From Planctomycetota bacterium (GTDB lineage Bacteria; Planctomycetota; Phycisphaerae; Phycisphaerales; UBA1924): a DNA stretch of 64,000 nucleotides. Location of the stretch: NCBI GenBank assembly GCA_024280755.1, contig JAJRPN010000006.1:1-64000 (forward strand). The letters run 5' to 3'. This document shows, piece by piece, positions 45,282 through 55,500 of this stretch. Within the stretch, counting starts at the first letter, position 1. Every line of letters begins with the position of its first letter. Under the pieces are notes generated by a model. The model was not told the origin of the DNA. It worked only from the letters and a program-made list of their open reading frames with translations, and ran no database searches. The translations under genes and the position numbers were made by a program.

Positions 45282-46166
45282 TTATTCAGCGTTCTGGACT
45301 TGCTCTTTGATCCGATCAATCGCACCCTTGATCTCAACAATCAGTCGGCTCATCTTCGCATCTGGGCTCTTCGAGGCGATGGTGTTCGCTTCGCGCAAAA
45401 GCTCTTGTGTAAGGAAGTCCATCGTTCGCCCGATCGGGCGCGAGCCATTATCGTTGAGCAAGTCTTTGAAGTGGATCAGGTGTTCGCCAAGCCGGGCGAT
45501 TTCTTCTGCGATATCTGTTTTCTCTGCATAGACCGCGATTTCACGGATCAACTCCGCCTGTTCAATATCCGCACCTGCGTCAGAAATCAACGATTCCATC
45601 CGTGATTTGAGCCGAGTTTGGTAGTCGGCGATGACCTTGGGGGCGAACTGTGCGATCTGATCAAGCCGATCGGTGATGATATCAAGATGCCCCATCAGAT
45701 CATCGTGCAGCGCGATTCCCTCGCGGGTGCGCATCGCGATAAGGTGTTCGAGTGCGAGCTTGACGAGCGGGTTGATCGCTTTGCGGGCGCTGGTGAGCCG
45801 AGCCTCGCCATCGCTTGGTGGGCACAGCACACCGGGCAGGTTGACAAGATCAGAAACCGCGATCGTTTCGATCGGTGCCCCGATTGCGTCGGCGATTTGT
45901 TGTGCGTATTTGCGAAGAGCCGGGGCGTTGATTTCTTGAGCAGCCCCTTCGTCAGTATCGGTGCAGTTCACCGTGACCGTAACCGAGCCTCGTGAGATAC
46001 ACGAGCGCACGATCTGTTCGAGCTCTGGCTCAAGAGAAGCAAGCTGATCCGGGATGCGGATCGAGGTCTTGAGGAACTTATTATTTACTGATCGAACTTC
46101 TACAGCGTACACCGAACCGGTGTCATTGCTCGACGCGTCTCCGAACCCGGTCATGCTTCGAATCAC
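45282..46166 (-). CDS. yicC: YicC-family endoribonuclease
   Basis: A 294-residue protein starting with the family signature IRSMTGFG and ending IVEIKGAIDRIKEQVQNAE, with NRPIGRTMDFLTQE-like conserved text (SRPIGRTMDFLTQELLREANTI). YicC proteins are RNases acting on small RNAs or mRNA in E. coli and Bacillus. The start codon is GTG at 46166, supported by AGGAG 8 nt upstream and by conservation of the residues before the in-frame ATG at 46154. Confidence 0.93.
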   Translation of the reverse strand: MIRSMTGFGDASSNDTGSVYAVEVRSVNNKFLKTSIRIPDQLASLEPELEQIVRSCISRGSVTVTVNCTDTDEGAAQEINAPALRKYAQQIADAIGAPIETIAVSDLVNLPGVLCPPSDGEARLTSARKAINPLVKLALEHLIAMRTREGIALHDDLMGHLDIITDRLDQIAQFAPKVIADYQTRLKSRMESLISDAGADIEQAELIREIAVYAEKTDIAEEIARLGEHLIHFKDLLNDNGSRPIGRTMDFLTQELLREANTIASKSPDAKMSRLIVEIKGAIDRIKEQVQNAE

Positions 46167-46232
46167 AAGAAAACTCCTGATAGATCACAGATGGATCAAA
46201 TACTTTTAAACATTGCAAACAAGGCCGAAGAC

Positions 46233-46784
46233 TTAGTCGTCTTGAGCGGGGGAATCAATCACGGGTAGATCCTCTACTGTTTCTTCGGCAGCATCTTGGA
46301 TTGTTTCCCCGTCGAGATCTTCACTTACATCTTCAGCCAACTCTTCAAGGGTGCTTGAAAGATCGGTTGTTTCTTCTGGCTCGATTGTTCCAGCACCAGC
46401 ATCAATCGGAGCGGTGAGGATCGATTCGACCGAGGTCGGCTCGGGTGGTCGGGTTGCGAAGTTGAGAACAATCGCAAAGCCAAGGAAGGTGACGAAAATC
46501 CCGATGGTTGCCCATGTGAGTACATCGCCAGTCTTGGTACCAAAGGCTGTTTGTCCAGCACCGCCGCCACCGCCGCCGCCAGAACCAAACGCTCCGCTGA
46601 GCCCGCCGCCTTGTGGGCGTTGGATCAGCACAAGCAGGATCATGGTGATGCAGACCACCAAAAACAGTCCGATGAGCAGATTAACCACCATCGGGCTCAT
46701 CGCTGCGAGTGTCGGCATCGATGCCATATTGGAGATGGTCGAGATGTTTGAAATTGAATCGTTCATATCAGCAAAGATCAGCAC
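46233..46784 (-). CDS. secG: Preprotein translocase subunit SecG
   Basis: Membrane subunit of SecYEG. Two transmembrane helices (about 33-55 and 88-108) flank the SecG hallmark LLVLIQRPQGGGLSGAFGSG followed by a seven-glycine run and FGTKTGDVLTWAT. At 183 residues it is longer than the usual 75-110 because of an acidic C-terminal tail (ETTDLSSTLEELAEDVSEDLDGE). The start is probably GTG 46784, with GAGGAG 6 nt upstream. It lies downstream of tpiA, a common order in bacteria. Confidence 0.93.
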   Translation of the reverse strand: MLIFADMNDSISNISTISNMASMPTLAAMSPMVVNLLIGLFLVVCITMILLVLIQRPQGGGLSGAFGSGGGGGGGAGQTAFGTKTGDVLTWATIGIFVTFLGFAIVLNFATRPPEPTSVESILTAPIDAGAGTIEPEETTDLSSTLEELAEDVSEDLDGETIQDAAEETVEDLPVIDSPAQDD

Positions 46785-46912
46785 GCTGGGCTCCTCAAAT
46801 GGCAAGTCAAAGCACCCATCGATGGATCGACGGATACGGTGCCAAGTCTAGGCGCATTGAGAGATTAGTTCAGCGTTGGGCACAAGTCTGCATGCAGACC
46901 ATCACCCAAACA

Positions 46913-47689
46913 TCAAGCTGTTTGAGAGGTGCCCGCATCGATAATCGCGTGGAAGTCCTCTGCTTTGAGGGCAGCCCCCCCGATGAGCCCGCCATCGATG
47001 TCAGGCATCGCCATCAACTCGCCGGCATTGCCAGGCTTCATCGACCCGCCATAGATAATCCGCATCGCATCGCCAGCCTGCTGGTCATACATCGAAGCGA
47101 TCAACTCACGGATCGTGTGATGAGCGTTTTGTGCATCTTCTGGGGTCGCTGTTTTACCAGTTCCGATCGCCCAGACAGGCTCATAGGCAATAACCACAAG
47201 CCCAAGTGATTCTTTGTCCACGCCTGCGAGCCCGGCTCGGATCTGCGTTTCATTGACCGCATCGGTCTGCCCGTTGTCTCGCTGATCGAGGGTCTCGCCA
47301 ACACACAGCACCGTGATCAGCCCGGCTGCGATCGCAGCCTTGGTCTTGAGATTGACGAGTTCATCAGATTCTCCAATCACATGTCGGCGTTCGGAGTGTC
47401 CGGTCAGTACGGTCGATACTGAGCAGTCTTTGAGCATATCAGTCGAGATTTCGCCAGTAAACGCCCCGTTACCCTCGTGCCAGCAGTCTTGGGCACCGAC
47501 CAAGACATTCGCATTCGTTGCCTTGGCTGCGATCTCGCGGAGATACACAAACGGCGGATAGATCGCGACATCGACCGAATCGGTGTTGAGTGAACCGATC
47601 ACCGCATCAATGAGCGAGCTGGCAGTTGCTGCATTGGTGTTCATTTTCCAGTTGCCGCCGACGAATGGTTTGCGATTGGCTTGGGTCAT
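46913..47689 (-). CDS. tpiA: Triosephosphate isomerase
   Basis: Interconverts DHAP and glyceraldehyde-3-P in glycolysis. The 258-residue product has all catalytic signatures: FVGGNWKMN (Lys15), LTGHSERR (His electrophile), AYEPVWAIGTG (Glu base), and IIYGGSMKPGNA for phosphate binding. GGAG precedes ATG 47689. It sits between the GT4 transferase gene and secG on the minus strand. Confidence 0.97.
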   Translation of the reverse strand: MTQANRKPFVGGNWKMNTNAATASSLIDAVIGSLNTDSVDVAIYPPFVYLREIAAKATNANVLVGAQDCWHEGNGAFTGEISTDMLKDCSVSTVLTGHSERRHVIGESDELVNLKTKAAIAAGLITVLCVGETLDQRDNGQTDAVNETQIRAGLAGVDKESLGLVVIAYEPVWAIGTGKTATPEDAQNAHHTIRELIASMYDQQAGDAMRIIYGGSMKPGNAGELMAMPDIDGGLIGGAALKAEDFHAIIDAGTSQTA

Positions 47690-47754
47690 GAGAGATCTCC
47701 GTTGAAATGTTGTGAGCATGCACAAAGAAGCATGCGAGAGGGGCATTGGGTATT

Positions 47755-49131
47755 CTATGACTTTGCCTTGGCACCATTGCCGTTGGCCTGCTCTTCGATG
47801 TGAGATCTACGAGCAACCTTGATCGCGTAGACTCCAATATACGAGGCGATCATAAGGACTAAGGCATAGATCAACCGCCCACGGAAGTAGCTGAGCATCA
47901 CCCCGAGCAAGCAGAACACGGTCCCGATCCCGTATAATGAGAATACCGCACCCTTCACGCCCAAAGCTCGCTTGAGCATATGGTGCAGATGGTCGGCGTC
48001 TGGATCGGACATTTTCTTGCCCGCGAGTTTCCGCCGGATAATCGCCAGGGCGGTATCAATTATGGGGATCGCATAGATAATCAGCCCTGCAACTACGAGC
48101 CATGTCTTGCCGGTGTCACCGAGTGACAAGATCATCACCGCGCTGCAATAGCCAAGCAAGAGCGAGCCGGTGTCGCCGAGGAAGATTGACGCCGGGTTAA
48201 AGTTGTGGGGGAGAAATCCTAAGCAGGCGCCAAGTACTGCGAGCCCGAAGATAATCCGTGGGGCATCGAAAGGCCCATCATCCATCACCGCGAGCGTGAG
48301 TGCAATAGCGAGCAGCCCGATCATCGCAATCGAAGTCACACCTGTGAGCAGCCCATCGAGCCCGTCGATAAAGTTTGAAGCATTACACGCGCCAAGCACA
48401 AAAATAGCAATGATCGCGGTGCCCGACCAATAGATCAGATCAAGCTCGATGCTTGTTCCAACCCCTGGGAGTTCCATAGGCATCGGGATCTGATAGATTA
48501 GATCAGTGTTATCGAGCAGCCGACCAAGCGTTGGCTTGAGCACGCCCGCTGCCACATTAATCCCGACATTGCCCAGTGCCAATGCAGCTGCGGCAACAAG
48601 CTGCCCGCCAAGCTTCACACGCGGCGGGATACCTGTAACATCGTCAAGCAAACCCACAAGCACAATCGAGGTCATCCCAAAGGCGATCCACAAAGGCACC
48701 AACGGGTTGTATATCCCATCATGAAGATGCTCGGCACTCATTGGATGATATTCGATGAGTTCAGGTACTTCAGCGCTCATATAGCTAAAGACCAAGCCGG
48801 TAATAATCCCGAGATAAACCGCAAAGCCACCAAGGTAGGCGATTGGCATCTTATGAATTTTTCGTGCTTCGCTCGGATGGTCAACAATCCCGTTGGCGAC
48901 GGCGAGCCGACGAACGATGGGGGTCATAAACACGGTCACTAAAAACGCAACCGCGAATACCAGAATATATCCCGAAAGAATATCAAGCTGATCCATCGCT
49001 GCTTGGGCAAACTCTGCACCATTGGGAAGCGGGCTTTGGGTTTGATCCGCACCAGAAAACAGATTGGATTCAAGCTCAAAGGGATCGGCCGGGGTAATTC
49101 CTGAAAAGTTGTTACTCTGAGCAGGCATCAT
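47755..49131 (-). CDS. Polyprenyl-phosphate N-acetylhexosamine-1-phosphate transferase (WecA/TagO/MraY family)
   Basis: A 458-residue protein with about eleven membrane segments that transfers sugar-1-P from a UDP-sugar to undecaprenyl phosphate. Motifs: GLLDDVTGIPPRVKLGGQ (Asp-Asp Mg site), NASNFIDGLDGLLTG, IFLGDTGSLLLGY and the nucleotide-sugar loop ADHLHHMLKRALG typical of WecA/TagO rather than MraY. An N-terminal extension of about 50 residues precedes the first span. ATG 49131 overlaps the epimerase stop by 4 nt. It probably starts exopolysaccharide or lipid-linked glycan synthesis for this locus. Confidence 0.92.
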   Translation of the reverse strand: MMPAQSNNFSGITPADPFELESNLFSGADQTQSPLPNGAEFAQAAMDQLDILSGYILVFAVAFLVTVFMTPIVRRLAVANGIVDHPSEARKIHKMPIAYLGGFAVYLGIITGLVFSYMSAEVPELIEYHPMSAEHLHDGIYNPLVPLWIAFGMTSIVLVGLLDDVTGIPPRVKLGGQLVAAAALALGNVGINVAAGVLKPTLGRLLDNTDLIYQIPMPMELPGVGTSIELDLIYWSGTAIIAIFVLGACNASNFIDGLDGLLTGVTSIAMIGLLAIALTLAVMDDGPFDAPRIIFGLAVLGACLGFLPHNFNPASIFLGDTGSLLLGYCSAVMILSLGDTGKTWLVVAGLIIYAIPIIDTALAIIRRKLAGKKMSDPDADHLHHMLKRALGVKGAVFSLYGIGTVFCLLGVMLSYFRGRLIYALVLMIASYIGVYAIKVARRSHIEEQANGNGAKAKS

Positions 49132-50171
49132 GCACCACCCTTCGTTGGCACGGAACTGCCATGGGCGATTTCTTCAGCGAGATCTTGTATTGTTTGTGTA
49201 AGCGTGAACTTGGGATCGAATCCGACCGCTTGGCGAACCCGATCAAGGTCTGGTTTGCGATGATGGAGATCTTCAAAGCCTTGGCCATACGCATCATGGT
49301 AGGGGACGAGTTTGATGGTGGATGTTGAGCCGAGGGTATTGATGACTTGTTGAGCGAGTTCAAAGATTGAGATCGGATGATCTGAACCAACATTGAATAT
49401 TCTTCCATGACAGGCCTGCGTACGAAGCATGCGTGGAAGCACCTCGATCACATCGCGTCCATCGCAGAAGCACCTCGATTGTGTGCCATCACCAAAGACA
49501 GAAATAGGTTCGTTTTTAAGAGCGGCAGCAACAAATCGTGGCAAGACCATGCCATGTGTTCCCACTTGGCGAGGCCCAACAGTGTTGAAGAAACGACAGG
49601 TCACGGTCGGAAGTTTGTGCTGATTCCAATAGGCCAAGGCGAGGTGTTCATCGATCGCTTTGGCATGGGCATAGGACCAGCGTGTCATGGTGGTGGGGCC
49701 AAAGAGCAGGTCGTCATCCTCACTAAACACGCTTGTGCCTGGTTTGCCATACACCTCAGATGATGAAGCGATCAAGGTCGGAGGCTTCCCGTGCGAGCGA
49801 GCATATTCAAAGACCGCGTCCGTCTGATGAATGTTTGTTTTGATTGAGTTGATCGGATCTTCAAGAACGAGCTCGACACCAACGGCAGCAGCTAGGTGGT
49901 AGATCTCGTCAAAGCCGCTATGCGATGCAAGCTGTTCGAGCCCTTTGTCGACATCCGCCTCAATAAACTCGATCGAGCCAATAACGGCTGCAAGATTCTC
50001 GATCCGTCCGGTAGAAAGATTATCGATCACAGTAACCGAGTTACCATCGTTGAGCAAATGCTCAACAAGGTACGAGCCGATGAATCCTGCGCCGCCTGTA
50101 ACGAGGGCGCAGCGATCGGTTCGCTTGCTCGGTCGTGTTTGAGAATCTTCTGCCAAGGGTACAAACTCCAA
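49128..50171 (-). CDS. NAD-dependent sugar epimerase/dehydratase (extended SDR)
   Basis: A 347-residue Rossmann protein: VTGGAGFIGSYLVEHLL (about 24-40), YHLAAAVGVELVLEDP, SSSEVYG with the catalytic Ser, and WSYAHAKAIDE with YxxxK. CRFFNTVGPRQVGTHGMVLPRF resembles UDP-glucuronate decarboxylase and dTDP-glucose dehydratase relatives, so the exact sugar is undecided. The start is TTG: 50171, or 50156 which has GGAG 9 nt upstream. It is followed with overlap by the GT4 transferase gene, suggesting precursor supply for that step. Confidence 0.88.
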   Translation of the reverse strand: MEFVPLAEDSQTRPSKRTDRCALVTGGAGFIGSYLVEHLLNDGNSVTVIDNLSTGRIENLAAVIGSIEFIEADVDKGLEQLASHSGFDEIYHLAAAVGVELVLEDPINSIKTNIHQTDAVFEYARSHGKPPTLIASSSEVYGKPGTSVFSEDDDLLFGPTTMTRWSYAHAKAIDEHLALAYWNQHKLPTVTCRFFNTVGPRQVGTHGMVLPRFVAAALKNEPISVFGDGTQSRCFCDGRDVIEVLPRMLRTQACHGRIFNVGSDHPISIFELAQQVINTLGSTSTIKLVPYHDAYGQGFEDLHHRKPDLDRVRQAVGFDPKFTLTQTIQDLAEEIAHGSSVPTKGGA

Positions 50172-50185
50172 TGATCACTAAGCGA

Positions 50186-52435
50186 TCAGGCAGCAGAATC
50201 AGATTTCTTCGATTTCTTCTTAGGCTTGAGTTGAGCAACCGCGTCGGCGAGGTGGTATTGATGCGATGTACGGATGTTCTTACGCATGTATCCGCCTGCG
50301 GCCGAACGAACGCCATTGACCAATACGCCGAGAAACTCGGATCGGCTGTCGCTGAGTTCGTTCTTGAGCCGAGCAACCTGCCCGCGTTTTTCGCTCATCG
50401 CACGAACAACAAGCATCGTCGCATCAACCTGATTCGAGAGCATATTTGCATCGCCTGCAACAATCGCTGGGGCAACATCAAGAATGATGATGTCGTACAT
50501 CGTCGATGCTTCTGCGAGGAGTTTTCCGAGAGCTTCGGTGCCGAGCCGTTCGACTACGCGAAGGTTCTTCGCGCCCGCAGCAATGACATCAGGTCCAGAT
50601 CTCGTTGTTTTCTGGATGCAATCGGCGAGCGGCTTCTCATCAGCTAATGCTTCAGCGAGCCCTGGTGATTCGAGCAGTCCGAATGCAGTATGGATGCGTG
50701 ATCGGCGGAAGTTGGTGTCGATCAAGAGCGTTTTCTTGCCCGCAGCCACGCACGCCTGTGCAAGATTGCTGGCAACACTTGTCGCGCCAGACTTGGGCAT
50801 CGCACCAGCGACCAACAGCGTTTTGTGTCCATGATTGTCCATCTCGCGTGTGATCCGAGTCCGCAGTTGGCGATAGTGTTCAGCCAACACGGAGTTAGGG
50901 CTATCGCTAAAGAGTGTTTCAATCGAACGATGAGCGGCCGGGTCCTCTTCCGCATCTGGAATAATGCCAAGCGGACGAGTGCGTGGAATCATCGCGATAT
51001 CCGCAGCGCTCTTGATCCGTTGATCAAGCATCTCGAAGACCACAATAACCCCGACGGTCAACGCGGTGATCAAGAACATGCCCGCAGGAATCATGACATA
51101 GAGGATCGGGAAGGACGGGCGATCAGGGACACTTTCTGGGGTGTTTACTGTGATTCGACTTACCGAAAAGAGCCCGGCTGCCTGACGCAGTTCGGCAATG
51201 TTTCCTTCGTGTTCAGCTTTCATATCGAGTGTGTGCTGAATTTGGCGGTCAATATCTTCGATCTCTTCCGCTGAGAGTGTCAACTCATTGAGTTCTGTCT
51301 GAAGAGTTTCTTGTTCATTTGTGAGATCCGCAATCTGAGCTTCAAACTGACTCAAGGCCATCCGGGTTGATTCCACTCGGGTTTCAAAGGCTTCAGAGAG
51401 GAGTTTTTCTCGCGTGTTTTCGAGTTCTCGCTCGTTGGCTTCAAGCTGATTGATAACTAGGCGGTAAGTCCTGTGTCCGGGCTGAATACCTTCTGCTTGA
51501 AGAGACAAGAGTTGAGATTTCAGAGTGATGACAATCTGCTCAAGATTTAGAATCTGAGGCATTTGGCCCACTCGATCGCGAAGGAGTTGGTCATACTCAA
51601 TACCAGATTCTCGCTTGAGCATCTCCTCGTCTTTCCGCAAGACAACCTGGAACGCTTCGATCTGCTGTTGGTTATTAATGATTTGGGCGTTGACCAAACG
51701 GAGCATTTCTGATTGGACAGATGTCTGCGGGTCAATCATTTCAATCCGATTGTCTTGAAGCAATCGATTCTTACGGTTGCTCAACTCATCGATCATTTTA
51801 TCCGCGTCAGAAATTGCCTTTCGAATAGCCTCTTTACGCTTGGTGATGTTCGAGTTTGTGGACGAGCCCAACAGGCTGATGTAGTTTTCTTTGAGAAGCC
51901 CAACAAGTCCGGCAGCATCATTGGGATCATTCACTTGAACGGAGAGTTGAATGTAGTAGGTATTCGGAATCGCATAGACCTTGATCAGATCTTTAAGTTC
52001 TTCATACGCATCAACGACATCCAAGCTGCCATTTTTATCTGAATATTTGCGATACCATTTGGGTGCTTGTGCATCAAGCCTTGGGTCATTGAGTACCGCG
52101 TCGATGACGCGTTCGCCCTTAATTGTTTGAACCTGGGTGCCCATAAACCGTTCCATTTCATCCTCGTCAATGGTTGCGGTTGCAATGGTTTGGATCTCAG
52201 TTTCCACCGGCGAGCATTCAAAGATAACCGATGAAGTAAAACCAGGAAAGAATGACCGGAAGAAAATATGCGATCCAAAGCCAATCACAGCACCAACAAA
52301 GACCGCAGCCACAAGTACAAACTTGTACTTGTGAAGTATCTTCACCGGGTCAATTGCACTTCCCGCAGAACTCGGTGCTCCTTGGGGCGGGCGTGGGGGA
52401 CCCGATGGGGATCGGCTTGGTTGAGGGCTGTTCAT
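50186..52435 (-). CDS. Wzz/GumC-type chain-length protein fused to degenerate BY-kinase
   Basis: A 749-residue inner-membrane protein. Pro/Ser-rich N-terminus, membrane span (about 38-60), long periplasmic coiled coils (ALSQFEAQIADLTNEQETLQTEL), second span (about 430-455), and a cytosolic MinD/BY-kinase-like domain. The Walker A position reads MPKSGATS near residues 543-550 instead of GxGKS/T. The A' motif is LLIDTNFRR near 568 rather than LLIDxDxR, while the B-like ILDVAP near 648 remains. The C-terminus has two tyrosines and a Lys-rich tail rather than a Tyr cluster. It probably acts in polymer length control without kinase activity. Confidence 0.87.
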   Translation of the reverse strand: MNSPQPSRSPSGPPRPPQGAPSSAGSAIDPVKILHKYKFVLVAAVFVGAVIGFGSHIFFRSFFPGFTSSVIFECSPVETEIQTIATATIDEDEMERFMGTQVQTIKGERVIDAVLNDPRLDAQAPKWYRKYSDKNGSLDVVDAYEELKDLIKVYAIPNTYYIQLSVQVNDPNDAAGLVGLLKENYISLLGSSTNSNITKRKEAIRKAISDADKMIDELSNRKNRLLQDNRIEMIDPQTSVQSEMLRLVNAQIINNQQQIEAFQVVLRKDEEMLKRESGIEYDQLLRDRVGQMPQILNLEQIVITLKSQLLSLQAEGIQPGHRTYRLVINQLEANERELENTREKLLSEAFETRVESTRMALSQFEAQIADLTNEQETLQTELNELTLSAEEIEDIDRQIQHTLDMKAEHEGNIAELRQAAGLFSVSRITVNTPESVPDRPSFPILYVMIPAGMFLITALTVGVIVVFEMLDQRIKSAADIAMIPRTRPLGIIPDAEEDPAAHRSIETLFSDSPNSVLAEHYRQLRTRITREMDNHGHKTLLVAGAMPKSGATSVASNLAQACVAAGKKTLLIDTNFRRSRIHTAFGLLESPGLAEALADEKPLADCIQKTTRSGPDVIAAGAKNLRVVERLGTEALGKLLAEASTMYDIIILDVAPAIVAGDANMLSNQVDATMLVVRAMSEKRGQVARLKNELSDSRSEFLGVLVNGVRSAAGGYMRKNIRTSHQYHLADAVAQLKPKKKSKKSDSAA

Positions 52436-52518
52436 TTCACTGCTCCGTTATCGTCAATGGTCCGAGAATACTGCATGCTCATTCTTGGACGGGTATACCT
52501 ATCTGCTCGTCGGTTTAA

Positions 52519-55500
52519 TCAGTCATCGGCTGAGTTGATTTCCTTCGCGAACGCATCAATATCCTCCTGGAGGGATGGATATGCGGTTGATGAAGATCGA
52601 AGGACCGAATGGGCATCGTTCAATCGGGACCGGGCTTCGAGGAGTCGCCCACGCGCAAAGTGTAATCGACCAGAGGTCAATACCATCGATACGCGTGCCG
52701 GGATCGTCTTGATGTAGTTGGACCCGGTGTTGATCATTTGCTCTGCTTCATCGTATTTATTCAGGCGGAGGTAGATCCCCGCCATCGTTTCGTACGCTTC
52801 ACTGCGGGCAATGTTCCGATCGATCGCAGCAAGCCCGAAGGATAATGCTTTTTCGTGCTGACCAAGCTCTGTAGAGAGGACATAGGCCAAGTTATTGTTG
52901 AGTTCCCAGTCGTTCGGGAAGAGCGCAAGACCGGCTTCCCATGTCGCGGCAGCTTCTTCAAACTTGTCCTGAGCATACTGAGTAGAACCCAACAACTGAT
53001 ACGCCCGGATCTGAATCGCAGGATTCATGGCGTAATCTTCTAGTCTTTCGAGCGTCTGATAAGCGGCCGGATCAATCTCAGTTGCCTGGGTTTGTCTTTG
53101 AGCGATGAACAGATCGAGCCAAGCATGGACATTGGTGTCCGCATTTCGGCGTTTGATCGCTTCAAGATATTCGATATGTGCCGACACTGGCTGAGTCTCA
53201 AAGTACCGGGTGAGGTTCCCTGCCCATTGAATCAAATCGCTGTCCTTGCCAGCCGAAAGATCGAAGGCTTTGGTGATCTGCTGTTGAGCAAAGTCATCTC
53301 GCCCACGCGCTTGAAGCACCAACGATTGAGCAGCCAGAAGCCCTGGGCTCTTGTTGATGTTGCCGATCATTTTTTCGATCTCGTTAATCACATCATTTGC
53401 TCTTTGAGCATCTGGAGGCGACTGTCTCACGAGCGCGTCAATATATACAGCACCATCACTAATCGCATGACGCTTGGCCCATGCGTAGCCAAAGAGTTCT
53501 GAGGCATGATCCCATTGTTGGCGTGAAGCAAAGAGCCCGCCCATGCGTGCCATCAAAGTGGCATCGTCAGGGCGACGCGAGATCACTTCGCGAGCAACAT
53601 CAAGAGCTTCGCTTTCTCGTCCAGGGATCGAGAGCAGCTCATTGAGAATCGCAAAGATCGATTTGTCAAGATTCGGATTCAACCGGATCGTCGCCTTGAG
53701 GTCCTTGAGGGCATCCTCACGACGACCAACTGCGAAGTACCCCGCAGCCCGCACGCGATACGCACGCCAATCGTTGGCTTGAAGATCGATCGCACGCGCG
53801 AGATCAGAGAGCAGGTCGTTGAGCAGCGTTTCATCGCCGATCATGTACTCTGCTCGCTTAATATAGACATACGAATCCGTCGAGTACAACGCCACAGCTT
53901 TGTCCAAGATCTCTGATGCCTTCGCAGCGTCGCCAAGCCCGCGAGCAATGTCCGACGCCTGGATCAACGCAACCATCGAGTTTTTCATCTCTTCGGGGAC
54001 ATTATCAAAGATCGCCTGTGCCTCTTCGTAGCGTTGAAGCTTGGTGTAAGTACCGATCAAACGCAGGTGGATATCGAAGTTTGCATCTGCGCCTTCTTGG
54101 TCAAGCACATCCTGATATACCTCCGCAGCCCCGCTGTAGTTGTTGATACGCATGTACAAGTTGCCCAAAAGCTTTGAGCCGAGCATGGTGTCAGTAGACT
54201 GCGCCTTGACCGCTTCCTTCGCTGCAATCACCGCAAGGTCAGGCCGACCACGATTGAGCATGAACTCTGCATTGGCGATGAATGCTTGTGGCCCGACCGG
54301 AGCTTCCAAGCCCTGAACATACTGCGAGAATACTTCCTTGGCATACAAAAGTCCATCACGATTCTTGTATGTCCCTTGGTCAGCATACCAGGTTGCATCG
54401 AGTTCAACGAGCGAAATATGATCTTGCTCGGCACGCAACTCATCAATTAACAGACGAGCATTATCCCATTCTTTGGTAATAGTGTACAAGCGAGCGAGCT
54501 GGCTTTTGTTCTCTAAATCCGCAGGATTGAGTTCGAGCATCTTCGAGCGTTGAAGGATCGCAAAGTCGAGTCCTTGCTGGCCGCCATAGATAGCTTCGAG
54601 ATTGAGCCAAAGATTCAAGAACGCAGTATCGGTCGAGCCGAACCGTTGAAGCCGACGAGCGGTATTGAGTGCTTCCTCATAGTGTGCGGCCTTGGCCAAC
54701 GCACGGATATATTCAGAGATTACCTGTTTGTTATCTGGGTTGATTTCCAGTGATTTTTCAAACGACTGGATCGAGTTTTCGAGCTGCCCAACATCATTCT
54801 GAAGGTTCGCAAGAATACGATATGTCGCGGCATCTGCCGAGCCTGTCGCGACCGCCTGCTGGAGCAGCTCGATCGCCTTAGGAAGATCGCCCTGTGTCAC
54901 CGAGATCCGAGCGTTAAAACTCAATGCGTCTACAGCCGAAAGGCCTGGACGAGCAGCGATTTCTTTCGCAACTTCAACATCACCATATTTGAGTGCGTTG
55001 ACAAAGTGGAGTTCGACGACGCCCTTGTGATCCGGGGCTATTTTGTCGAGCTCGATAATGGTTTGATCAAGAACATCTCTTCGTTCGTTGACAATCGCAA
55101 TTTCGGCAATGGTCAAGAGCTTTTCAGTCATATCGCCCTCAGCCTGACGGATCATCGCGATTCGGCTGGCGATCGGATCGTTTGAATCGAGGGCCTTGAT
55201 CGTTTTGGCGAGCCACTCTTCATCAGGGTTGCGTTCCAATGACTTAACAAGCGTCTGCTTCGAGCCTTCGACATCTCCGCGATCAAACAGAATCGCAGAG
55301 AGCTCGCGTGCAATCCGAGGCTCATAATCAAGCTCTTCTACCGACTCGCGCAAAAACTGAATCGCGCTCGCATAGTCGCCCGGTTCAGTCGCACTCCCCA
55401 ATCGCATCTGACGCGATCTGTAAATAGCTGCAAGGACCGGATCGTCGTTGAGTTCAGGATTAATCAACTTGTTCACATTATCAAGAGCATCTTGAACGAT

